A stretch of DNA of 64,000 nucleotides from Stagnimonas sp965279705 (GCA_965279705.1 OZ257257.1:558001-622000), one strand, 5' to 3'. Counted from the first letter of the stretch, positions 34,426 to 43,599 are shown. Notes: a model not told the origin generated them from the sequence alone. Program-made: numbers and translations.

Positions 34426-35451
34426 ATGACGGACCAGCTGACATCCCGCACGGCCTCGCCCGAACGCATTCTCGTCATCGAGACGCTCTATCTCGGCGAC
34501 CTCATCCACACCCTGCCGCTGATCCAGGCCGTGCGCGCGCGCTATCCACAGGCCAGGTTGGATGTGCTGGTGCGCGCGGCGCATCGCTCGCTGATGCAAC
34601 ACCTGCCCGGCATCAACGAGGTGTTGGTGATGGACTCGCAGCAGCATCGCGGCCTGCGGGGCTTGCTGACGCTGTGCGGGCAGTTGCGCAAGGCGCGCTA
34701 CGACCTCGTGCTTAATCCTGGAGCGAGCGATCGCGCGACCCTGCTCACGGCCTGGAGTGGCGGTAAATATCGTCTGGGTCGTCTCAATCGCAATCAATCG
34801 AAGCGCCTGTGGCCGCTGCTGCACGATGCCGTTATCGATCACCCCTGGGGTGCCGAGCCCATGTACTGGCAGAAGCTGACGGCGTTTCAACCGTCGCTGC
34901 AGCTGGCTGACACGGTGCGCTTCGGGCTGGACTTGTCAGGCGTGGATCTGGCTCGCTTTTCATTGCCGCCGGGTTACATCCACATCAGCCCGTTTGCCTC
35001 CGAAGACCTGCGTAGCCTGCCGCCCGCGACGTTGCTGGAACTGGTGATTGCGCTGCGCCATCGCCTGCCCGGTGCGCCTATCGTGGTGAGTTGCGGCCCT
35101 TCGACACGCGAGCAGCAAAGGCTGGCGGTCGTGCGTCCCGCCTTGGAGTCTCTTGGCGTCGTCTGTCACGCTGGCACCTTGTCGCTGCCGGAACTCGCCG
35201 CCCTCATCGGCCGCGCCGCGCTGCACATCGGGCCCGACTCCGGCCCGCTGCATCTGGCGATGGCGCAGGGCACGCCCAGCGTCGCCTGCTTCCTGTTCAA
35301 GGATGCCTCCGCCGAATGGATGCCGGTCGGCGTGCAGCACCGCACCGTCGGTGTGACCCAAAAGGCGATCGGCGGGCTCTATGGCTTGCCGGTTGCGCAG
35401 ATCGCCGCGCTGGCGTCCGAGCTGATGGCATCGGCCGTGCGTGCGAACTAA
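34426..35451 (+). CDS. GT9 family glycosyltransferase (heptosyltransferase-like)
   Basis: Protein of 341 residues. ILVIETLYLGDLIHTLPLIQAV at residues 15-36 is the GT9 N-terminal motif (compare K-x-x-xLGD in WaaC/WaaF), and LHIGPDSGPLHLAMAQGTP near residue 270 is the ADP-sugar site. Acts on the LPS core or a related glycan using an ADP- or nucleotide-activated sugar, probably ADP-heptose made by the nearby HldE. Divergent from rmlB; the 185-base gap between them holds no gene I can see. Next gene starts 3 bases downstream. Confidence 0.85.
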   Translation: MTDQLTSRTASPERILVIETLYLGDLIHTLPLIQAVRARYPQARLDVLVRAAHRSLMQHLPGINEVLVMDSQQHRGLRGLLTLCGQLRKARYDLVLNPGASDRATLLTAWSGGKYRLGRLNRNQSKRLWPLLHDAVIDHPWGAEPMYWQKLTAFQPSLQLADTVRFGLDLSGVDLARFSLPPGYIHISPFASEDLRSLPPATLLELVIALRHRLPGAPIVVSCGPSTREQQRLAVVRPALESLGVVCHAGTLSLPELAALIGRAALHIGPDSGPLHLAMAQGTPSVACFLFKDASAEWMPVGVQHRTVGVTQKAIGGLYGLPVAQIAALASELMASAVRAN

Positions 35452-35454
35452 ACA

Positions 35455-36390
35455 ATGAATGACGCCCACATTGCCGATGCCATCGGCGGTGACCTCAATC
35501 AGGTCACGGTCTGCATCGTCGCCTACAACAGCCGCTGCGCCTTGCAGGCTCTGCTGCCGCAGCTGGCCGCGCTGCCCAAGCTCACCATCGTCGACAACGC
35601 CAGCTGCGACGACACGCTGCCGTGGATCGCCACCCACCTACCGCAGGCAACGGTGCATCGCCTGCCGACCAATGTCGGGTTCGGTAATGCTCACAATCTC
35701 GCGGTGCGGTACTGCACCACGCCGTTCGCGCTGCTGCTGAACCCGGACTGCCGTATCGATGCCGAAGATCTTCTGAAACTGGTCGACTGTCTGCATCGGC
35801 ACCCCGATGCGCTGCTGGCGGTGCCGAGGCTGGTCTATGCCGACGGGCGCGTGCAGGAGAATCACCGGCCGTTCTTCCACAGCCGCGGCCGCACGCGGCC
35901 TGCGTATCGGGTGCCGGATGGCGAGCTGTGCTGCGAGATGGTCAGTGGCGCGGTGCTGCTGGTGCGTGCGGCGCTGTTCCACGAGATCGGCGGCTTCGAC
36001 CCCTGGTTTTTCCTGTATTGGGAAGACGAGGAGCTATGCATCCGCGCCCATCAGTTGCGGCTCGCCGTCATCTTGGCACCGCAGGCCGTGGCTTGCCACA
36101 GGGCGCAGACCTCCTCGCATCCCAGCGTGCGCACCACCTTCATCCGCCACTACAGCTACATCAGCTCCAAGCTCTATCTGCGCCGGAAGCTGGGTGAATC
36201 CGTGGGCCTGCTGGTGTTGCGCGCACTGGGCACCTTGATCCCCAGCCTGTTGGCGCTGTTGCTGGATGCGCTGGTGGGACGGCGGCAAAAAGCGGTGCGC
36301 AGTGCAGCCCGCATCGCCGCGGTCGTCACCGCACCCTGGCAGCTGCGGCGCAAACAGGCGGTCGCCTTGCCAAGCCAGCTGTGGTCATGA
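35455..36390 (+). CDS. GT2 rhamnosyltransferase-like glycosyltransferase
   Basis: Protein of 311 residues with VCIVAYNSRCALQALLPQL, NVGFGNAHNLAV, LLLNPDCRID and FFLYWEDEELCIRAHQ, the set seen in WbbL/RfbF-type rhamnosyltransferases. A C-terminal hydrophobic stretch (LLVLRALGTLIPSLLALLLDAL) suggests membrane association. Donor dTDP-rhamnose could come from the adjacent rml genes (inference). Stop overlaps the next start (ATGA). Confidence 0.85.
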   Translation: MNDAHIADAIGGDLNQVTVCIVAYNSRCALQALLPQLAALPKLTIVDNASCDDTLPWIATHLPQATVHRLPTNVGFGNAHNLAVRYCTTPFALLLNPDCRIDAEDLLKLVDCLHRHPDALLAVPRLVYADGRVQENHRPFFHSRGRTRPAYRVPDGELCCEMVSGAVLLVRAALFHEIGGFDPWFFLYWEDEELCIRAHQLRLAVILAPQAVACHRAQTSSHPSVRTTFIRHYSYISSKLYLRRKLGESVGLLVLRALGTLIPSLLALLLDALVGRRQKAVRSAARIAAVVTAPWQLRRKQAVALPSQLWS

Positions 36391-37373
36391 ACACCGCGCT
36401 GCCTTTGGTGTCGATCGCACTCACCACTTACAACGGCGAGCAGTATCTCGCGCAGCAGATGGATTCGCTGCTGGCGCAGGATTATCCGAACCTGGAGATC
36501 GTGGTGTCGGACGACGGCTCCAGCGACGGTACGCTGACCCTGATGCATCGCTATGCCGCGCAGGATGCGCGCGTTCGCGTATTGCCCGCGCAGACAAACC
36601 TCGGCTTCAACGGTAACTTCGCCCGCTGCTTTGCCGCCTGTCGCGGCGAGCTGATCTCGCCCTGCGATCAGGACGATGTCTGGCACGCCGAAAAAACCCG
36701 CCGTCTGTTCGAGCAGTTGGGCGATGCCACCGCGATCTATTGCAACAGCCGCTTCGTCGATGGCAACGGTCAACCCCTGAACCGTCGCATGTCGGACGAC
36801 ATGCGCATGGTGCAGGGCAGCGACCCGCGTGCCTTTCTTTTCGGTAACTCGGTATCTGGGCACGCGATGCTGTTCCGCAGCAGTCTTTTGGCGGCTGCGT
36901 GCGATACGCCAACAGGTCTCTACTTCGACTGGTGGCTCGCCTTCGTCGCCAGCAATACCGGTCGGCTGGTGTATCTCGACGAGGTTTTGGTGGACTACCG
37001 CCGGCATGGGCAAGCCATCACCTGCGCGCCGCCGCGGCAGGATGCCGCCCAGCGTCGGCTCACCACCCTGCGGCTCTATGCACAGCGGTTCACGGCGATG
37101 GCGGCCTATCCGGGCCCGCAGCAGCACTTCATCCAGCAGCTGCAGCGGCAATGGCTGGACTGGTATCACGCCCTGTTTGGCTGGGCGATGTTCCGCTTCG
37201 TGTGGCGCCATGCAGACGCGCTGTTCCAGGCCTCGCCCGCGCGACGCTCGTCCTGGCAGCGGGCCAGCAAATATCTGTTGGGTCACCGCCTCAAGCGTCT
37301 GCTCTGGCCGCGTGCCTACCTGCCGCTGGATGTCGCTGCAACGCCCACTCAGGCCGATCGCGGTTTCTTGTAG
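36387..37373 (+). CDS. GT2 glycosyltransferase
   Basis: Protein of 328 residues. VSIALTTYNGEQYLAQQMDS, IVVSDDGSSDGT and SPCDQDDVWHAEK form the GT2 nucleotide-sugar and metal site; the rest (FLFGNSVSGHAMLFRSSLL) matches rhamnosyltransferase/alpha-L-Rha transferase relatives. ATG at 36387 overlaps the upstream stop. Its 3' end overlaps the last 25 bases of the minus-strand gene at 37349. Confidence 0.85.
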   Translation: MNTALPLVSIALTTYNGEQYLAQQMDSLLAQDYPNLEIVVSDDGSSDGTLTLMHRYAAQDARVRVLPAQTNLGFNGNFARCFAACRGELISPCDQDDVWHAEKTRRLFEQLGDATAIYCNSRFVDGNGQPLNRRMSDDMRMVQGSDPRAFLFGNSVSGHAMLFRSSLLAAACDTPTGLYFDWWLAFVASNTGRLVYLDEVLVDYRRHGQAITCAPPRQDAAQRRLTTLRLYAQRFTAMAAYPGPQQHFIQQLQRQWLDWYHALFGWAMFRFVWRHADALFQASPARRSSWQRASKYLLGHRLKRLLWPRAYLPLDVAATPTQADRGFL

Positions 37374-38788
37374 GGCGGAACAAAGTTGCGGTCCAGCCAT
37401 TTGGCGAGCGGCCAGCGCCAGCCGAGTGTTGCGGCCCGGTGTTCGAGTTGCAGCAGCAGTGAAGGCCGCACCCAGCCGGAAGCCACGTCGGCCTCCACTT
37501 CGGCGGTGGTGATGAAGCCCTCGTCGATCGCCTCCAGCAGCGCCTGCACCCACAACCCGCCGTTGGGGTTGCGGGTGGTGACCCAGGGTTGCCGCGTCAT
37601 GTCGGTGTAGTGCAGCAGCGCCGTGTCGCCGCGGGTGTAGGTTTCCAGCGCGTTCCAGCGCTGCGGCAGATCGCTCTTCACGCTACGTGCCACCGCCATC
37701 TCGAACATCAGGCTCTCGTAGCTCAGCTCGCCCGAGTCCAGCCGCGCAATGATGCGCTCTGGCGTCCAGTCGGCGAGCTGCGCGCAGTCCAGCAGCATCA
37801 CGCTGAACTGCGGTTTGCGGCCGCTGCTGCCTGGTTCTGCCACGGCCTGCACCTCGGCGCCCGCCATCGGAAACGACCACAGCTCGCGGATGTCGCGGAA
37901 CACCAGCATGTCGGAGTCGAGATAGATGCCACGGCCGCGATAGCCGCAGAGCATGGGGATGGCGAAGCGCTGGAACGAGAACGGCGTGCGCGGTGCATTC
38001 TTGGCATCGCGCGGCAGCGGGAACTCGATGCCGCAGCGGTGTAGCGCCCGCACCCGAACGGAGACGCTGGAGTGCCGCCGGATCGAGTATTCGAGCACCT
38101 TCACCGCCAGGCGCTGCGGCTCCTCGCTGCCCACCAGCACCTCGATCGGCGAGGGCATGTCCAGCGGTGCGAAATCGACGCCGGTCTTGAACAGGGTGCG
38201 GGCCATGCCGGCAAATTGCAGGTCGTAACTCGCATGGCCGTTGTTGAGGCGGGTGACGGCGCTCAGGTCCTCGAAGCGCTCGCTGTACTGCTGCCCGCCG
38301 TCGATGCCCAGCGATCGCAGCTGCGGCACGTCGGCCAGCGCCAGCAAACTCAAGGCGGCTTCGGCGCTGAAAAAAGTGGCCTGCACGACCGGCCCCGGGC
38401 CGTGGCGCACGGGAGATACGGCCAAGTCGTACCAGCAAAGCCGCCCTGCGGCGGCGAGCGCGGCCAGCGCCGGGATGCGCTCTATCCACTCCGGCAGCGA
38501 AATCTCGCCGACCTTGTTGTGCTGGTGCGGAAACCAGGGCATGACCAGCACGCCGGCGTTGGCGATCAAGGCCTCGGCGCAGCTGGTGACCACGTCGATA
38601 TCGATGAGGTGCGCGGCATCCACGGGCAGCTCGCGCACCACATGGTTGAGGCTCATCAAGCGATAGCCGCTGGTGTCGAACTCGGCGCGCCTGCTGAAGC
38701 TGGGTCCCTTGCCGAGGATGAGCCAGGGTCTGGAAGGCTGCGGCTGTGCCTGCAACCAGTCGAAGAACGAGGGCAGCTCGCTCAGCAT
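37349..38788 (-). CDS. two-domain protein: MptE/DUF115-like N-terminal domain plus GT8-like glycosyltransferase
   Basis: Protein of 479 residues. The N-terminal ~210 residues open with PWLILGKGPSFSRR, followed by LMSLNHVVRE and HLIDIDVVTSC, resembling the Rossmann-like MptE/DUF115 (motility accessory, sialyltransferase-like) fold. From about residue 215, VLVGSEEPQRLAVKVLEYSIRRH, the DxD motif in GIYLDSDMLVF (~290) and LLHYTDMTRQPWV (~395, like the HYxxxxKPW of GT8) define a GT-A GT8-like domain. The combination is unusual; role in glycan assembly is inferred from neighbours. Overlaps the methyltransferase stop by 7 bases. Confidence 0.7.
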   Translation of the reverse strand: MLSELPSFFDWLQAQPQPSRPWLILGKGPSFSRRAEFDTSGYRLMSLNHVVRELPVDAAHLIDIDVVTSCAEALIANAGVLVMPWFPHQHNKVGEISLPEWIERIPALAALAAAGRLCWYDLAVSPVRHGPGPVVQATFFSAEAALSLLALADVPQLRSLGIDGGQQYSERFEDLSAVTRLNNGHASYDLQFAGMARTLFKTGVDFAPLDMPSPIEVLVGSEEPQRLAVKVLEYSIRRHSSVSVRVRALHRCGIEFPLPRDAKNAPRTPFSFQRFAIPMLCGYRGRGIYLDSDMLVFRDIRELWSFPMAGAEVQAVAEPGSSGRKPQFSVMLLDCAQLADWTPERIIARLDSGELSYESLMFEMAVARSVKSDLPQRWNALETYTRGDTALLHYTDMTRQPWVTTRNPNGGLWVQALLEAIDEGFITTAEVEADVASGWVRPSLLLQLEHRAATLGWRWPLAKWLDRNFVPPYKKPRSA

Positions 38789-39747
38789 GCGACGACGCTC
38801 GCCTTGCGGCCGAGCCGTGTCGTCAGCCAGAGCTTGAGGCGACGTGAGAGTGACCAGCGACGACGGTGATAACGACCGGCCTTGCGATTGATGCGCAGCA
38901 ACAAGTCCCAGCCTTCCGGCAGGAAGGAAGGCGGCGTCGTGGCGGGTTTGCCGCCGGCTTTCAGCAAGGTGCGGATCGACTTCGGGTGCATCACCGGCGC
39001 ATGCGCCTCAAGCGCCTTCACCTCGCAACCGGCGCGGCGCGCCACGGCAGAGAGCGTGCGCTGACTGAAGTGATAGAGATGCGCGATGTGCAGGCTTTCG
39101 AGCCCGGTGTAATGCGCGAGATCGGGCACGTCGATGTAGATGCAGCCGCGCGGCGTCAGCAGCTGGCTCAGCTCCTGGAGGTAATCGACCGGCGAGGCCA
39201 GGTGCTCGAAGACATGGTTGAGGATGATGAGATCGAAGCGGCTGCCCGCCGCCTTCACCGGTTCCAGACTCGGGTGCAGCGTGCAGCCGGCATGGGTGAC
39301 GGCGAACGCGCCGAAGGTGGGATTTGGCTCCACCGCAACCAGATGCAGGCCGGGTTCAAGATCGCGCAGTGCTTTGAGGATGCAGCCTTCGGACGCGCCG
39401 ATATCGAGGACGCTGCCGTCCTTGGGCAAAACCCCTTGCGCCCGCAGATAGCTTGCCGTCTCCGCCGCGCGCTCGTCCTTGCGGTATTCGCGGATGTACG
39501 CCTCGCTGGGCTGCTCGACCTTCTGGTAGTAGTGCCGGTAATGGTGGGTGTAGAACTCGTCCAGCGCGGCGGGTGTGGGCTGCGGATTGCTCATCGTCAG
39601 GCCGCAGCCCATGCAGCCCACGGTCTGCAAGTCCATGTCGTAGCGATCGCTCTCGATCAACACCCGGAACTGCCGGCTATCACAAAGCGGGCAGGGCACC
39701 AGATGGGTCTTGTCGACGAGTGACCAGGCGGGCGTGACAGGGGACAT
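38782..39747 (-). CDS. class I SAM-dependent methyltransferase with N-terminal zinc ribbon
   Basis: Protein of 321 residues. An N-terminal four-cysteine knuckle (CPLCDS ... CMGCG) precedes a Rossmann methyltransferase: SVLDIGASEGCILKAL (motif I), VAVEPNP, and DLIILNHVFEHLASPVDYL. This zinc-ribbon/methyltransferase architecture is common among C-methyltransferases and glycan-modifying enzymes in polysaccharide loci; the acceptor is unknown. The ATG at 39747 is preferred to an upstream start that adds 35 low-complexity residues. Confidence 0.82.
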   Translation of the reverse strand: MSPVTPAWSLVDKTHLVPCPLCDSRQFRVLIESDRYDMDLQTVGCMGCGLTMSNPQPTPAALDEFYTHHYRHYYQKVEQPSEAYIREYRKDERAAETASYLRAQGVLPKDGSVLDIGASEGCILKALRDLEPGLHLVAVEPNPTFGAFAVTHAGCTLHPSLEPVKAAGSRFDLIILNHVFEHLASPVDYLQELSQLLTPRGCIYIDVPDLAHYTGLESLHIAHLYHFSQRTLSAVARRAGCEVKALEAHAPVMHPKSIRTLLKAGGKPATTPPSFLPEGWDLLLRINRKAGRYHRRRWSLSRRLKLWLTTRLGRKASVVAC

Positions 39748-39856
39748 GGCGTGAACCGGTGATCGCGATAACGCGGTAGAAAAACGGCAAGCTGGAGAAC
39801 CGGCGCTGCGATCCCGGCAAGGCATGATGCCAGCAGCGCCAGGGGTTTTCACGGGG

Positions 39857-40912
39857 TCAGAGCTGCGATCCCGGCGGTGGAAAATCCGGCTTCAGCACGC
39901 CACGCAGCGCATGGATGACGCTCTGCGGTGTCAGTTGCACCAGGCAATCCCAGCGGCCGTTACAGGTCGGATGACGGCCACAAGGTGCGCAGGGCAGATC
40001 AACGAACAGCACGGCCGAGTGCGCGTCGCGTGCTTGGGCATAGGGTCGGGTGGACCCAAAAATCGCAATGGTCGGTCGGTGCAGCGCAAAGCCCAGGTGG
40101 GTGAGCCCGGTATCGACGCCGATAACGGCCGTGGCGTTGGCAATGCATTCTGCTGCGTCGAGCAGACTGGTTTTGCCCGCCAGCGTTTCGATGGCAGGGC
40201 TGTTGCAGGCGGCGATAAGCGCCGCCGCCGCCGCGGCATCCGCCGGGCCGCCAAGAATCAGCACGCGATGACCGTCGGCAGCGAGTTGTTTCAGCAGGGT
40301 GGTCCAGTGCGCCTCAGGCCAATGTTTTTGCGGGCGCGTGGTGTAGGGCGCGACGACGAGATACGGCTTGTCGGGTTTGGCGGCAGGCAGCTCAAGATGC
40401 GGAACGACGTCGGTCAGTTTCGTCAGCGCCTTCAGCATTGATGCGTGCTCATCGCCGATGTAGCGGCGCTGCACATGCGCCTCAGGGAAGCGCGGCACCA
40501 CTTGATGCAGCCAGTGTTTGCCGGGCTCCTTCGAGTCATAGCCGATCCGCCATTTGCCACCCGCCAAGCGGACGAGCGCGCGGCTTTTGAGCAGGCCCTG
40601 GGCGTCGATCACCCAGTCATAGTCGCGGGCTTTCAGCGCGCCGGAAAACGCCCGGATGGCGCGCCACAAGGCCAGCCAGCGGCCGCTGCGAAACAGCTGT
40701 CGCCAGTGCTTGCGCTCCCACACCATGACATTCGCAATCGCGGGCTGGGTGCGCAGTAGTGCTGCGAACTCCGGCTGCACCAGCCAGTCAATTTCGGCCT
40801 CGGGATGCGCGCGTCTCAGCCCGTGCAGCAAGCCGGTGGCGATCACCACGTCGCCGAAGGCCGAGAGGCGGATTAAGAGAATGCGTTTGGGCGGCGGCAG
40901 AAGGGCAGGCAT
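39857..40912 (-). CDS. GT9 lipopolysaccharide heptosyltransferase (WaaC-like)
   Basis: Protein of 351 residues. RILLIRLSAFGDVVIATGLLHGL at the N terminus, VIDAQGLLKSRALVRLAGG (a WaaC-type acceptor segment), PYTTRPQKHWP and VIGVDTGLTHLGFALHRPT identify a GT9 heptosyltransferase. Transfers L,D-heptose from ADP-heptose onto the LPS inner core. Cysteines in CAPCGRHPTC are typical of the branch. A MITE-like element lies 25 bases upstream of the start. Confidence 0.87.
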   Translation of the reverse strand: MPALLPPPKRILLIRLSAFGDVVIATGLLHGLRRAHPEAEIDWLVQPEFAALLRTQPAIANVMVWERKHWRQLFRSGRWLALWRAIRAFSGALKARDYDWVIDAQGLLKSRALVRLAGGKWRIGYDSKEPGKHWLHQVVPRFPEAHVQRRYIGDEHASMLKALTKLTDVVPHLELPAAKPDKPYLVVAPYTTRPQKHWPEAHWTTLLKQLAADGHRVLILGGPADAAAAAALIAACNSPAIETLAGKTSLLDAAECIANATAVIGVDTGLTHLGFALHRPTIAIFGSTRPYAQARDAHSAVLFVDLPCAPCGRHPTCNGRWDCLVQLTPQSVIHALRGVLKPDFPPPGSQL

Positions 40913-40937
40913 GTTCCTTACAATACCGGCCTTCTTG

Positions 40938-41206
40938 AGAGGGTGTTATGCAGTGATGAGTCGCTGCGTTGCTGCCCCAAAAGCCGCCAAGTAAGGCGCG
41001 AATCCTCAGGCCTAGTGGTTCTAGGCCAAGGGTTCGCAACGCAGCATGGGGGCTTTTGGGGCAGCAACCCTTCGGGGTGGGACAGTTTTTGCGCATTGCT
41101 ACGTCACGAGACTTGCGAATGGAACAACCATTCGCTGCGCCTCGTTCCTTGCACTGCGCAAAAACTGCCTTCCACCGCAGCGATTCATCACTGCATAACA
41201 CCCTCT
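40938..41206. mobile_element. MITE-like element with 31-bp terminal inverted repeats and two internal hairpins
   Basis: Fills almost all of the 331-base gap between the heptosyltransferase gene and ilvE. Ends: 40938-40968 (AGAGGGTGTTATGCAGTGAT...) and 41176-41206 are inverted copies, 30 of 31 bases matching. Inside are two long imperfect palindromes: arms 40968-40985 / 41051-41068 (18 bp perfect, GTTGCTGCCCCAAAAGCC) with inner stem GGCCTAG/CTAGGCC, and arms 41083-41095 / 41155-41167 (13 bp perfect, CAGTTTTTGCGCA) with inner stem GCGAATGG/CCATTCGC. No coding frame is credible and no clear target duplication is seen. Confidence 0.8.
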
Positions 41207-41243
41207 AGCCCGCGCGATCCGCGCATTTGCAGGAGCAACACCG

Positions 41244-42167
41244 ATGAGCAGCATGGCCGACCGCGATGGTTTTATCTGGATGGACGGTGATATGAAGCCG
41301 TGGCGGGAGGCGACGACGCACGTTCTCACGCACACGCTGCATTATGGGGTCGGCTGCTTCGAGGGCATTCGCGCCTACATGACGCCACGCGGTACGGCCG
41401 TGTTTCGGCTTGAAGAGCACACCAAGCGCCTGTTCAACAGCGCCAAGATTCTCGGCATGAAGATTCCGTTCACGCCGGAACAGGTGAACGCCGCGATCTG
41501 CGAAGTGGTGAAGGCCAACAAGCTGCGCGAGTGCTACATCCGCCCGATGGTGTTCTACGGTGCCGAAGGCATGGGCCTGCGCGCCGACAACCTCAAAGTG
41601 CATCTCATGGTTGCTGCCTGGCCCTGGGGCGCCTACCTCGGCCCCGAGGCGATGGAGCGCGGCATCCGTGTGAAGACCTCCAGCTTCACGCGCCACCACG
41701 TCAATTCGATCATGTGCCGCGCCAAGGCCAACGCCAACTACATCAACTCGATGATGGCGCTGAACGAAGTGATGAAGGACGGCTACGACGAGGCCATCAT
41801 GCTCGACACCAACGGCCACATCGCCGAGGGCTCGGCCGAGAACATCTTCCTGATCCAGGACGGCGAGATCGTCACACCCGACCTCAACAGCTGCCTCGAC
41901 GGCATCACCCGCAAGACATTGATCCAGCTTGCCGCGGATCGTGGCTACGAGGTGAAGGAGAAGCGCATCACCCGCGACGCGCTCTACGTCTGCGACGAGG
42001 CCTTCTTCACCGGCACCGCCGCCGAAGTCACGCCCATCCGCGAGTGCGACAACAAGGCCGTCGGCACCGGCAAGCGCGGGCCGATCACCGAAAAGCTGCA
42101 AAAGGCCTATCTCGAAGCCGTGAAGGGCGAGAGCGACACCTATCCGCAGTGGCTGACGCTGGTCTGA
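41244..42167 (+). CDS. ilvE: branched-chain amino acid aminotransferase
   Basis: PLP enzyme of 307 residues for the last step of Leu, Ile and Val synthesis. HTLHYGVGCFEGIRAY, the PLP lysine in CRAKANANYINSM, MLDTNGHIAEGSAENIFLI and the C-terminal FFTGTAAEVTPI are diagnostic of class IV transaminases of the IlvE group. AGGAG lies upstream. Its promoter must lie within or next to the MITE-like element that ends 37 bases ahead. Confidence 0.96.
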   Translation: MSSMADRDGFIWMDGDMKPWREATTHVLTHTLHYGVGCFEGIRAYMTPRGTAVFRLEEHTKRLFNSAKILGMKIPFTPEQVNAAICEVVKANKLRECYIRPMVFYGAEGMGLRADNLKVHLMVAAWPWGAYLGPEAMERGIRVKTSSFTRHHVNSIMCRAKANANYINSMMALNEVMKDGYDEAIMLDTNGHIAEGSAENIFLIQDGEIVTPDLNSCLDGITRKTLIQLAADRGYEVKEKRITRDALYVCDEAFFTGTAAEVTPIRECDNKAVGTGKRGPITEKLQKAYLEAVKGESDTYPQWLTLV

Positions 42168-42180
42168 CACCAAGAAGCCA

Positions 42181-43599
42181 ATGATCCTGCCGCCGTTCGC
42201 CAAGGCCCGCGTACTGGTGACGGGCGATGTGATGCTGGACCGCTACTGGTCCGGCAGCACCTCGCGCATCTCGCCCGAGGCGCCGGTGCCGGTGGTGAAG
42301 ATCGCGGTCGATGAAGCACGCCCCGGCGGTGCCGCCAACGTCGCGCTCAACCTCGCAGCGCTCGGTGTGACCACCACGGCGCTTGGCGTGGTGGGTGACG
42401 ACGCCGACGGCGCGATGCTGGCGGCCTCGCTGCGCACGGCGCACATCACGCCCGACCTGCTGAAAGGCACTGCTCCGACCATCGCCAAGCTGCGCGTGAT
42501 GTCGCGCAACCAGCAATTGCTGCGGATGGATTTCGAGGAGCGGCTGGATGCCGCTGGCGCCTTCGATCGCGCCGCACTGCGCAGCCGCTACGAAGCCGCA
42601 TTGGCCGATGCCGACGTGGTGATCCTCTCCGACTACGGCAAGGGCACGCTCGCCGATGTGGCGGCGCTCGTCGCGGCCGCTGTGGCACAAGGCAAACCGG
42701 TGCTGATCGACCCCAAGGGCACCGACTGGTCGCCCTATGCTGGCGCGACGCTGCTGACGCCGAACCTCAGCGAGTTCGAGGCCGTCGTCGGCAAGTGCCT
42801 TGACGATGCCGACCTGATGGCCAAGGCCGAAGCGCTGCGCGCCAAGCTCGACCTCGCCGCATTGCTGGTCACGCGCAGCGAGCGCGGCATGACGCTGATC
42901 CAGCCAGGCCACGCACCGCTGCACCTGCCCACCGCCGCGCGAGAAGTGTTCGATGTGACCGGTGCCGGCGACACGGTGATCGCCACGCTCGCCGCCGCAC
43001 TTGCAGCCGGTGCGACGCTGGCGGATGCCTGCCGCTTCGCCAACGCGGCCGCCGGCATCACCGTCGGCAAGCTGGGGGCCGCGACGGTCTCGCCCGCCGA
43101 GCTGCTGGCCGCGATGGGCAATGTCGCGGCGGGTTCGGTGCTCGACGAAGATTTACTGGTGATCCACATCGAGGCGCTGAAAAAAAGCGGCAAGACGGTG
43201 GTGATGACCAATGGCTGCTTCGACATCCTGCACACCGGCCATGTGCGCTATCTCGAAGCGGCGCGCGCACTCGGCGATGTGCTGATCGTCGCCGTCAACA
43301 GCGACGATTCGGTGAAGCGTCTCAAGGGTCCCACGCGCCCGCTCAACACCTGTGTCGATCGCATGGCCGTGCTGGCCGCCTTGCGCTGCGTCGATTTCTG
43401 CGTCGCCTTTTGCGAAGACACGCCCGCCAGACTCATCGGCCGCGTGCTGCCGCAAAAGCTGGTGAAGGGTGGTGACTACAAACCCGAAGACATCGCCGGC
43501 TACGACGAAGTGACCGCCGCCGGCGGGCAGGTGCTCACGCTCGACTTCCACGCAGGCTATTCGACCACCCAGCTGATCGCCAAAGCGCAGCAGCCCTGA
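42181..43599 (+). CDS. hldE: bifunctional heptose 7-phosphate kinase / heptose 1-phosphate adenylyltransferase
   Basis: Protein of 472 residues. The N-terminal ribokinase-like domain (VTGDVMLDRYWSGSTSRISPEAPVP; DVTGAGDTVIATLAAAL with the catalytic Asp) is followed by a cytidylyltransferase-like domain (TNGCFDILHTGHVRYLEAARALGD). It makes ADP-D-glycero-manno-heptose, donor for the two GT9 transferases in this region. Thirteen bases after ilvE; stop overlaps the next start (TGATG). Confidence 0.96.
   Translation: MILPPFAKARVLVTGDVMLDRYWSGSTSRISPEAPVPVVKIAVDEARPGGAANVALNLAALGVTTTALGVVGDDADGAMLAASLRTAHITPDLLKGTAPTIAKLRVMSRNQQLLRMDFEERLDAAGAFDRAALRSRYEAALADADVVILSDYGKGTLADVAALVAAAVAQGKPVLIDPKGTDWSPYAGATLLTPNLSEFEAVVGKCLDDADLMAKAEALRAKLDLAALLVTRSERGMTLIQPGHAPLHLPTAAREVFDVTGAGDTVIATLAAALAAGATLADACRFANAAAGITVGKLGAATVSPAELLAAMGNVAAGSVLDEDLLVIHIEALKKSGKTVVMTNGCFDILHTGHVRYLEAARALGDVLIVAVNSDDSVKRLKGPTRPLNTCVDRMAVLAALRCVDFCVAFCEDTPARLIGRVLPQKLVKGGDYKPEDIAGYDEVTAAGGQVLTLDFHAGYSTTQLIAKAQQP

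Noticed and set aside
40943..41335. Several short frames inside the MITE-like element
   Set aside because: They follow the inverted repeats, have no ribosome sites and no sensible composition; no transposase fragment can be recognised.
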